Below are positions 30,755 through 38,553 of a stretch of 39,343 bases of DNA, one piece after another. The stretch lies in assembly GCA_022592445.1 (NCBI GenBank), contig JABYQR010000402.1, forward strand, positions 1-39,343. The letters run 5' to 3'. The position numbers were made by a program, and so were the translations under genes. The notes under the pieces were generated by a model that searched no databases, was not told where the DNA came from, and saw only the letters and a program-made list of their open reading frames with translations. Origin of the DNA: Cytidiella melzeri (lineage: Eukaryota > Basidiomycota > Agaricomycetes > Polyporales > Irpicaceae). How positions within the stretch are numbered: position 1 is the first letter of the stretch; each line of letters starts with the position of its first letter.

Positions 30755-33747
30755 ATGGCCAGAGGAAGTACCCGAGGTACACGGTACGTGATTGGATCTC
30801 TATGCTGCTTTTATGTCTATTCAATCCCTGTTGTTGTGACACAGCGGACGTGCTAGCGTGCGAGGAAGAACCGCGGCTCCCAATCATGCCCGCAGCGGTA
30901 CCCGGACGTGAGTATTGTACTTGCAGATTTTGACTAGTCAATGCTGAATGTATGTACAGGAAAGCTGGATGCCGGCAATGTATCCGCAGACTCAGAAGAT
31001 GACAGGTCTATGCAATATAGTCAATTGCCAACCAAGGGTCGACGGGTCATCAAGTACGTTGTTATTGTACTTGGTCTGTGTGAGTACTAATATATGTCGT
31101 TATGTTCAGAAAACCATCCATCGAGATTGTCGGTGAAACATCTCAGGAACTAGACAAGTACGTCAATCGTTGTGATATGTGCTTGTACACTTACTGATTC
31201 GGTGCATATTGTAAATATCAGCACTGAGATTGGTTCAGACGAGGTAGAGGTTGATGAGTTAGACGAGGGAGAGGAAGTCAACTCTGACATAGAACGTCAG
31301 GCCTCCAGGTAATTAACAACTGTCTGTGTTGACTGTATCCCTTTGAAACTATTGTTTATAGTCCAGATGAAGGGCCATTCACCAGACCCTCTACTAGTCT
31401 GTTGCAAAAGAAGTCCACTGTGGTTGTTGATACACCTCCGACTCCATCTCCCAAGTATGTCCTTTGGTGCTTGCATGTAATTGATGTTGACTGACTGTCT
31501 TACATCATCAGAAAATCAGGCATGAAGCAGTAAGTTTCATATAACACAGCCCTGGTCCTGACTTATGTGAGGTGTAGTCCTGCCCCACCGTCCCCCGACC
31601 ATTCAACAGATAAGCTACTCGAGAGCGAGGAGGAAGTTGTGGTGGGTAAAGGAAAGGCCCATGCTTGGGTATCTACACGAGCTTCCCGTAACAAGTATGT
31701 TCTGTCAAGTCCTTTGTGCCAGCATTTCACTCATCCCTACATGCATAGAGTACCTCCAAAGTCTGCAGCTGTCATTGTTTCCGATTCGGACATTGAAATC
31801 ATTCAGCAACAGTACGTGATTTGCAACAGTCATAGCATCTATACACGTTCATAGTCATACTTTAGAGGGCAATCTGAGACAGAGGATGTATTTTCTACTC
31901 CTACCAAGCCATCTCTCAGGAACGTGGCGGGTACCCACGGGGTTGCTGCCACCACAAAGCAGAAGACTACCGTTGTCGTGACCGATCACAAGTTCAAGGT
32001 GGTACCTGGCATTACAAAGACTACAGTGGTTCCAAAAGTTGAGGAGGATCTGGCTAACCCCTTTGATACTCCGGACGTTGATGAAGTGGAGAAGAGCCTG
32101 CGTAAGAAGTATGTTTATCTCATTTTAGTTGCATCTGTTTGTCAACTACTGACTGTTATTGTGTAGAAAGCGTGGAGATACACGTAAACCTGCAGATTGC
32201 AATGATACCAAATTGGTTGTTGATGTGACTACTCCGTATGTCCAGTTCAGCGTTACTCGCACCATATTTATTGATGTTGATCTGTCAAAGTGTGTCTAAG
32301 CTCTCTCGTGATTTGTGAGTATTCTGCATGACGTCTTACTGTGTCAGAAACTCATGTTGGGTGTAAGGACTTTGACAACTTTATCCTCCGTCCGTAAGAA
32401 GCTTTTTCCAAGCATGAAGGACATGGTTCCAACTGTCAAGCCAACGGTATATCTTGAGGACTTGGAGGGAACCGGGTCTACGGATTTGTTGCCTGTGGAG
32501 GAGATTCCTAGGCCTAAGTTTAAGGTTCTTCCACCTGATCGCGAGCTGGTTTCCAATCTCGAGGACGCTGATAGCCTTCGTTGGATGGACAAGAAGTTGA
32601 TGTACAGTTATGAGCCCCCCTTGGCCCCAATAGTCAAGTAAGTATTTAATATTGCTGTTCAAGCTCAATACTGAATTCGTCTGCTAACATTGTACCCAAG
32701 CAATATCTGTGTGGACCTGACGAGTTACTCATGGAGTATGCATGGTTTTCAGAGGCTATGCTACTGGCTGGTGTTGAGGCAGATTCCGATGACGAGAGGC
32801 AAGTTTCTCTTGCTGTCAACTTACAACATGTCACGCGTGCTGACAATCACATCAGGAACATGATCCATAGTGTTACTACCGGAACTCATGGTTCATATGT
32901 CTACAACCCGGCTCGGGTCTCACTGTACGACTTCAAGTATGAGGGTGATCCAACTGTTAGAGATTCCTACCTGTGGCACAAGTCTGCGCCAAAGGTTCCT
33001 GTTGCGCTGGTAACTTTTGGTACAGTCACGGAGTCAAGTGTTGTGACTCCAGAGCTCCTGGGAAGGACACATACCCCAGATACCCTGTCTCAGCGTCTTC
33101 TCGTAGTCAAGCCTCTTACTATCGAGTGGAACCGCACCTGGTCTTTCATAGCGTACCATTTGGGTTATTACGAGGATCCGACAAAGTTGTATCTCAACGG
33201 ATGGAAGAACGGTGTTACCTTCCATTCACTTCCTGGTAGTAAGCTGCCTTGACTTACATTGTTTTCTCCCATATACTCACTATCATTGCGTAGGGGAGGA
33301 CCGGTACCCTCAGCTATTGTCACCCACCAAAAAACACGCTGGTTCAAGCAAGTTTCCATCAGCTATTGTTCCCACTGTCTCCTACGGTACAAAAGCCGTC
33401 CTTCATAGCGACATTGAAAAGCCGGGGGATATCCAGGAGTCTATCGCTGAGATCAAGAAACTTGCTAAAAATGGTGCACCTGGTATCTGGATTAAAGGTA
33501 CGTCGTTCATATAACTACATGTGGTACCACTGTCTCACCTTTGATAGTTCCAATATATGACCTCTCGCATGTCACCTCTGTTCATGATCTTCAAGGGATG
33601 GAAGGGGCAACGAAGTGGACTGAAGAAATTCCTGTTAGTTCATTTGTTGCGGTAGAGTATTGCTTTGGAGTCTACAAGTCTAAACATAACGACGATGAAC
33701 TTAACCTTCACATGCTCCATGTTGCCATTCTCCGCCGTCCTGAATAA
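30755..33747 (+). CDS. Intron-rich gene of unknown function, disordered N-terminus
   Basis: The proposed start is ATG at 30755 (MARGSTRGTR, Arg/Gly/Ser-rich), with short exons that mostly end in AAG or a similar base before GTA(T/C/A). Exonic peptides include DAGNVSADSEDDRSMQYSQL, KPSIEIVGETSQELD, SPAPPSPDHSTDKLLESEEE and ITKTTVVPKVEEDLANPFDT. They form a long acidic, Ser/Pro-rich, probably disordered region. The C-terminal half is conserved-looking: KKLFPSMKDMVPTVKPTVYL, RWMDKKLMYSYEPP, LLMEYAWFSEAMLLAGVE, WSFIAYHLGYYEDPTKLYL. Two late introns are clear: GTAGTA...GCGTAG (about 33237-33293) and GTACGT...GATAG (about 33499-33546). The protein ends HMLHVAILRRPE at 33747. The junction near 32637 does not keep frame with obvious sites, so some boundaries are uncertain. 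No domain is recognised. Confidence 0.65.
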
Positions 33748-34736
33748 TGATGAAACATTTGTTATCCATACGTTGTATTCCTATTTTGTATAGATAATAA
33801 TTATACTGACACAACTGTTATGTATCATTCATTGCACTTTGGCTATCTTTCCTATGTGATAAGGTGTAAATAGTTGCATAGTCCGTAGGAAAATTATGTA
33901 TAACAATAGCCTCTTTAGCAGACGAATAGAGAGAATATTGCGTCAGGTAACAGTGAGAAGTCTACCCAAGTTACCATCTGCACAGCCAGCCTCAGACTAT
34001 GCATTAATACTCAGACGCCTGATCACAATAAGTACAAATAAACATCAACAACTGATCTTGGGCACATGCCTACGCAACTTGCCTGCTTCTCAACCCCATC
34101 TACCTGTCCTGCATGCTGCTGCACAACACTATGCATACATCAGCCACCAAAAAGGTGTATTGTCTACTGCAAATATTGATGGTGACCGCATGGTTTGCAG
34201 CAACTGCAAATGTTTGTGCTTCACTATCAGTCCTGCCACTTCACCAGCCAAGGTCGTTTGTAAGCTGTATCATCTGCTCTTCTGATGCTATAAACTCCGT
34301 ACATGAATCTACCCTACAAGATACGTGTTGCTGGCCATGCTATGATGTATCAATACCCAACTCAAACTATATGGTGACTGCAAGCACCAAGCTAGATACC
34401 CTTGCGCCCATGTGTGGCTTGGTAATGCCGAGTACCAAAGATGAAAAACTCGTGCCACAGACAAAGATGAATGCCCTTATTATAATTGAAATGACAGTCT
34501 CTCATCCTTGTAGTAGCGTACCAAATGTGTATGCGTTGTACCTGATATCTATTTCCAGCTACACTATGTATTGGTTCACGCTGGTGAAATCTGTTGATTC
34601 TCTCGCAATTTTTGCAAGGCTGATGGCAACTCGCAACCAGTACCGTCGTGTTGAATTTGCAAATCTCATGACGTGAATATTGTTGTACAGGTGGTTAGCG
34701 GATATAGCTGTGAGTAATCAACCAGCCGAGCAATAT
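33748..34736. other. Stretch downstream of the intron-rich gene, no supported gene
   Basis: Two overlapping plus-strand frames are open (33896-34285, 129 codons; 34113-34676, 187 codons). Neither shows a domain, a codon pattern like the genes nearby, or a believable promoter. I leave them uncalled. The sequence ends where a B module begins at about 34737. Confidence 0.4.
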
Positions 34737-35122
34737 TACAATTCCTGAAGAATGAAGAAGAATTGTTCCAGTGTGCTCCAGCACATTGATGCCTTTTCAG
34801 ATGTGACCTTTTTGTCCCCCAAAGTGTGGGAATTTGATGGCACAATACAGACAGTAACAGTGTCAATAACAAAACAATGAATACAGGTGATGGCATCACA
34901 CTGGCCTTGTTATCAGCCCTTTATGACTGTGTATCAGATCACATTTGTGATCAAAATGCAGTTTTTAATTTTCAAAAGCTGCATATGGGTACAAATCTGT
35001 ACATATAATACACCATTGGATAGCCCTATCTTGTGACAACAACCTTGTACAAATATCCTGTCGATTAAATTGCAATTGAGCAAGTTATGGCCAGTCTGCT
35101 GAAAAAAGTCATCCAGACTCAA
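34737..35122 (-). repeat. B module copy 5, cut by the Ty3/gypsy element
   Basis: Starts ttacaattcctgaagaatga and follows the other B copies as far as cagactca, where the retrotransposon LTR begins. The remaining B sequence would be expected beyond the 3' LTR, outside the window. The frames 34666-34899 and 34934-35128 (minus) are repeat translations. Confidence 0.85.
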
Positions 35123-35631
35123 TGTCATGGATGGCCTGACTAGCCCTTAATTTTCGCAATTTACCTCTTGTTTTTATCTGTAAAACTCCGGGCTACAACC
35201 TAGTTTCAATTCTCTCTGCATAAACTCCTTTGCACGTCTATTAAGCGCCCGTATCACGTGGCTTAGACGCTCCACACGGTCACATTACTTGCTACTACGT
35301 CACACTGGCATGTGACTTAGCTTAAGTAAGCCCACATGGCTCCAGACACATGGCTCAGCCCATAGCTAGGGTTTGATGTCATAAATGACGTCCACATGGA
35401 CTCCTTATTGTTCTTTCCCTATTGTTCTCTTTATGGAAGGATGTTCTCACAGGTGTGGGAATGGAATACAATAGTTGGTCTCCTTTTAGATAAATTCTCT
35501 CACGGGTAGAGTTCTTGGCAAGGTCTAGACAATAGCTATTGTTCTCCTTTAGGTAGTCCTTTTGTTCTTTGTTCACACGGCTTCTTGCAAAGCCTGCCCT
35601 CAACATGGTCTGTGCGCAGGTCCCTGAAGTC

Positions 35632-35639
35632 TATATATA
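35632..35639 (+). promoter_or_regulatory. TATA box of the retrotransposon
   Basis: tatatata about 33 bp before the predicted transcript start at 35667. The solo LTR at 14230-14929 has the same spacing. The start position is independently supported by the self-primer match described for 35883-35892. Confidence 0.75.
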
Positions 35640-35696
35640 CTGCTACATGTACGCTCCTAGCCCCCCATCTCGACCTCTTGGTCTTTACTGGGCTAG

Positions 35697-35764
35697 GTAA
35701 GCAAACCCTCTCTGTACTACATAGCTGGTAGTACCCAATACTAACTTGGTCTTTACTGGGCTAG
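35697..35764 (+). other. Predicted 68-nt intron in the LTR R region, bounded by direct repeats
   Basis: Donor GTAAGC at 35697, perfect branch site TACTAAC at 35739-35745, acceptor GGCTAG ending at 35764. The 20 nt before the donor, cttggtctttactgggctag (35677-35696), are repeated exactly as the last 20 nt of the intron (35745-35764). The first copy starts immediately after the 10-nt self-primer (35667-35676). The fragment at 5959 has the spliced form. Confidence 0.65.
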
Positions 35765-35882
35765 ATTTCTGCATAAGTTTGATAGCTGGTGAACGCACTG
35801 TGCTTCACGCCTGCCACCACCTCCTTGTCGACATCCACATCGTGTCCCTGTTTGTCACGTCGAGCCCTGTCTCCGTGTCATT

Positions 35883-35892
35883 AGGTCGAGAT
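35883..35892 (+). other. Self-priming primer binding site
   Basis: aggtcgagat, two bases after the LTR, is the exact reverse complement of atctcgacct at 35667-35676, the predicted first ten bases of the transcript. Tf1/sushi-type chromoviruses use this arrangement: the 5' end of the RNA folds onto the primer site and is cleaved after about 11 nt to prime reverse transcription. There is no TGG-starting tRNA-type site here. Confidence 0.75.
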
Positions 35893-36025
35893 CGTTGTGT
35901 AAACCCTGGGTCCCCATTCCCACCGTTTTAAAAAGTTTATTCCTGTTTGACGAGTACGTCTCCGGTCTTCTCATACCGTTGAGCTACACTTACGTCGTCC
36001 GTTTCTACCCCCTGCGCGTTGTCTA

Positions 36026-36754
36026 GTGCCCAAGGACACGCGCCCCCGCTTTTCTAAGAACCTCTCTACAACTGAGCCTCAGCTCAAGAGGTCTCTTCCA
36101 TCATCGTTCCTTGACGCTCTCGCTGAAAAGCGTAAGAGCGGTCAACCTCATCGCTGGTCTGACAAAGACCTGGTCACCGTCGCGAAGTACGTGTCCAAGA
36201 AGCCGCCTGTCAAAGGCATCACCCTCACCGTCCCCTCTTACGAGGAAAACCAACAACTCCGCGCTTCTGCCAGAGCATACGGAGAACGCGCCGCTGAAGA
36301 ACGTGCTCGCACTCTAGCTGAGCAGCGAACCCACAAGCCAACTCTCTCGGAGCGGCTCGCCAAACTTCCTCCGCCCACTCCCGCCCCCGCAGCACCCAAA
36401 CCGGTACTCATCGACTTTAAAAAGTTGACGCCGGTAGATCTCGTCGGCATCTTCAAGCCAAAACTCACAGCTGTCCGCACTCGACTACAAGCTCTTACTG
36501 AGCTCGAAGAACTCCTTAACCGCGCAGACCCCGACCACCGTCGCGCCCTGCTCCACCTCGTCAACAAAGTCAACCGCTTCCTCAACCGACTTGACGACCT
36601 CGCACCAGTCACCGCCGACCGTGAGTGGCAACTCTTAGACTGGGGGTGCAAAGCAATAGGAAAAGTTTCTTTTAAGCAGCTCCGTAAAAACTACAACAAA
36701 GTTCTTGCGCAGCTTAACGTAGTTAATAACGATAGCTACTTCGAGTGGATCTAG
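36026..36754 (+). CDS. Upstream ORF of the retrotransposon, no methionine codon, unknown protein
   Basis: The frame is open from 35951 to the TAG at 36752; the given start (GTG) is only the first plausible near-cognate codon. ACG at 36038, with G at -3, is another. There is no ATG in this frame, nor in any frame from the predicted transcript start to the gag ATG at 36797. Codon third positions are strongly C-biased, like gag, so it looks truly coding. The product would be about 242 residues: basic N-terminus, a charged helix (RAYGERAAEERARTLAEQR), a Pro/Ala linker (PPPTPAPAAPKP), then a helical C-terminus (FKKLTPVDLVGIFKPKLTAV, HLVNKVNRFLNRLDDL). It is in the same frame as gag, separated by one TAG and 14 sense codons. 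I know no matching family. Non-AUG initiation, or production by some splicing I cannot see, is required. Confidence 0.7.
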   Translation: MPKDTRPRFSKNLSTTEPQLKRSLPSSFLDALAEKRKSGQPHRWSDKDLVTVAKYVSKKPPVKGITLTVPSYEENQQLRASARAYGERAAEERARTLAEQRTHKPTLSERLAKLPPPTPAPAAPKPVLIDFKKLTPVDLVGIFKPKLTAVRTRLQALTELEELLNRADPDHRRALLHLVNKVNRFLNRLDDLAPVTADREWQLLDWGCKAIGKVSFKQLRKNYNKVLAQLNVVNNDSYFEWI

Positions 36755-36796
36755 ATAGTCCACAGTTTTGTAAACAATTGCATACGTTTCTTCGAC

Positions 36797-38053
36797 ATGG
36801 ATCCCAACCAGCCCGCCGCCCCAGCTGCCCCTGCGGCCCCAGCTGCCCCAGTCACCAATCTGAGCCAGCAAGACGTCCTGAATATATTGGGCGTCTTGAC
36901 ACAAAGGATGGTAGACCTGACCAATCAGGTGGCTGCACTTGCAGCTGCACAGACACCAGCGGTTGCCGCTGCTACCCACGCTTCTCGGGAAAGAAGCATC
37001 GTTGAGAAACCAGTCTCCTTCAAGGGGAAAACATCGTCGGAAGCCCGGCTCTTCCGCCACGCGTTCATAGTATGGGCGCAAAATCAAGGAAAAGCGTTCT
37101 TCCAGCAAGACGCGCAGGGCCAGGTCCGGGTGGACAACAACGGCGCGAGGATCTTTGATCCTCACAAGCTCATCACCAGTGCTCTGTCGTTCATGCAAGA
37201 CGACGCCGCCGACTGGGCTTGCCCTCATATTGAGGAGCTAGCAAACAGCAAACCAGCTTTCGGTAACAACTGGGACATTTTTATCGAAGCCTTTAAGGCA
37301 AAATTTGAGCCCATTGACGCAGTCATGGAAGCCAAAACTAAGGTTACCGGCATGAAGCAGGGTAACAAAACATTCGCCGCCCACATCTCGGAGTTCGAGA
37401 CCTGGGCCCCTCGCACTGGCTGGAGCCAGCAGGATCTTTTCGACCGTCTCAAGTCAAGCTTGAGTACGGAATACCTTCAGCGCGTCTCCTACTTCCAGAC
37501 CCGCGCCACGACTTACGATGCACTGAAGGACCAGTGCAAGGCAGTAGACGCTCAACTAGCGGATCTACGCAACAGCACAGGGAAGGTCATGGTGGACAGT
37601 TCCTCGGGACATGGCAAGTCCCACCAGCAAGCGTTCCGTGATCCCAATGCGATGGAGATCGACGCCTCTCGTTTCTCCGCCTCGTTTGATGCGCTCTTTG
37701 CGGGGCTAGGCAAACAGGAGATCTTCCAGAAATGGAAGAAGGAGATGAGCAAGCGCTGCTCGGTTTGTGGTTCTGAGAGCCACAAGAAAAGGGACTCTAA
37801 GCACCCAGAGGACCCGGTTTGCAACCACTGCGGAGGTACCGGTCACTGGGGATCCGTTTGCCTGAAAAGGCTTCAAGGCGTTCCTAAAGGACAGAAAGTT
37901 GCGGCCACCTCGTCGATCTCGTCGACTACCGCCACAACAAAGCAAGACGCGTCCGACGACAAGGATGCTAAAATTGCTGCCCTCAAGGACATGTTGGAGC
38001 TTCAGAAGAAGCAAATGGACGAAATGGCGGCCAAAATCAACGCGGTTTTTTGA
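36797..38053 (+). CDS. gag: Gag polyprotein of the Ty3/gypsy element
   Basis: 418 residues from the first ATG of the predicted transcript, in good context (gacATGg). An Ala/Pro-rich N-terminus (residues 1-18) is followed by a retrotransposon gag domain (about residues 70-260: FRHAFIVWAQNQGK, DDAADWACPHIEEL, FIEAFKAKFEPIDAVMEAKT). A perfect CCHC zinc knuckle, CNHCGGTGHWGSVC, lies near residue 345, preceded by a partial one (CSVCGSESHKKR, lacking the last Cys). A Lys/Asp-rich coiled-coil-like tail closes it. Gag coats and packages element RNA in cytoplasmic particles. Its stop is directly after a run of six T, where the protease frame can be reached. Confidence 0.95.
   Translation: MDPNQPAAPAAPAAPAAPVTNLSQQDVLNILGVLTQRMVDLTNQVAALAAAQTPAVAAATHASRERSIVEKPVSFKGKTSSEARLFRHAFIVWAQNQGKAFFQQDAQGQVRVDNNGARIFDPHKLITSALSFMQDDAADWACPHIEELANSKPAFGNNWDIFIEAFKAKFEPIDAVMEAKTKVTGMKQGNKTFAAHISEFETWAPRTGWSQQDLFDRLKSSLSTEYLQRVSYFQTRATTYDALKDQCKAVDAQLADLRNSTGKVMVDSSSGHGKSHQQAFRDPNAMEIDASRFSASFDALFAGLGKQEIFQKWKKEMSKRCSVCGSESHKKRDSKHPEDPVCNHCGGTGHWGSVCLKRLQGVPKGQKVAATSSISSTTATTKQDASDDKDAKIAALKDMLELQKKQMDEMAAKINAVF
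38045..38053 (+). promoter_or_regulatory. Probable -1 frameshift site between gag and protease
   Basis: The end of gag reads GTT TTT TGA. The protease frame is -1 to gag, and slipping back one base on the T run gives TTT TTG AAA AGG, continuing into protease. The protease frame is closed by TAA near 37968, so the shift must happen within about 85 bases; the six-T run abutting the stop is the best site. It is not a classical XXXYYYZ heptamer. Confidence 0.6.
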
Positions 38054-38553
38054 AAAGGACTCGTGACACAGCCGCAGCTGCGAGTCCCTCTGATACCCCG
38101 TCCTCATTCCTCTCGTCTTCTGCCTCGTCATCTTCGTGTACAAAGTCTATCCCCTGCCCCTCGTCTACTATCTCCTCATGTACTATATCGTCGCTAGATC
38201 GGTTGTCATCTCATTTCCGTGTACATGTACTAGTTAAAGGTCTGAATAGAAGCATTCGCGTTCCTGCTATGATCGATTCAGGAGCTACGGCTTTATTCAT
38301 CAGTCACCAGTTCGTCAAGAAGCACAAGATTATTCAGCACCCGCTCGAAAGGGTTATTTCATTGCATAACATTGACGGAACTAAGAATAAAGCTGGCGGA
38401 TTAACGCACTTCGTTCGCCTTACACTCACAGTCGGAGATCACACGGAAAAGGCAGAGTTTCTTGTCACGGACTTAGGTCCAGAAGACGTCATTCTTGGGC
38501 TACCATGGCTCAAGCGCGTAAACCCTACCGTTAACTGGGAAAAGGAGAAATGA
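38050..38553 (+). CDS. Retropepsin-type aspartic protease, in the -1 frame after gag
   Basis: About 165 residues without an ATG at the start. A Ser-rich linker (residues 10-50) leads into a retropepsin: AMIDSGATALFI carries the catalytic DSGA, and VILGLPWLKRVNPTVNW the downstream hydrophobic-Gly (ILG) motif that completes the active-site fold. It would process the Gag and Pol proteins after particle assembly as a dimer. It is expected to be made as a Gag-protease fusion by frameshifting. Its TGA stop (38551-38553) overlaps the ATG of the next frame (38550-38552). Confidence 0.9.
   Translation: MKRTRDTAAAASPSDTPSSFLSSSASSSSCTKSIPCPSSTISSCTISSLDRLSSHFRVHVLVKGLNRSIRVPAMIDSGATALFISHQFVKKHKIIQHPLERVISLHNIDGTKNKAGGLTHFVRLTLTVGDHTEKAEFLVTDLGPEDVILGLPWLKRVNPTVNWEKEK

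Larger units (their letters stand above)
35123..35880 (+). mobile_element. 5' LTR of a Ty3/gypsy retrotransposon, 758 bp
   Basis: The left end tgtcatgg breaks the B module after cagactcaa. The right end is placed at ccgtgtca; the fragment at 6124-6131 has ccgtgaca here, which pairs 7 of 8 bases with tgtcatgg as a terminal inverted repeat. U3 is 35123-35666 and holds a TATA box at 35632-35639. R starts at about 35667. The minus-strand frame 35379-35606 is not a gene. The partner LTR lies outside the window, so LTR identity and target duplication cannot be read. The end call rests on comparison with a single fragment and on the adjacent primer site. Confidence 0.8.

Noticed and set aside
34113..34676. 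187-codon plus frame downstream of the intron-rich gene
   Set aside because: No domain, no promoter, and another frame is open over the same bases; could be chance.
35641..35696. ATG at 35647 followed by a short open frame up to the intron donor, a possible start for the upstream ORF
   Set aside because: It lies only 8 bp after the TATA box and 20 bp before the transcript start fixed by the self-primer. Splicing from the donor at 35697 to the acceptor at 35764 gives a stop after ten codons.
36238..36651. 137-codon minus-strand frame over the upstream ORF
   Set aside because: It is the shadow of the C-biased plus frame; the plus frame has the coding-type third positions and lies in the transcript.
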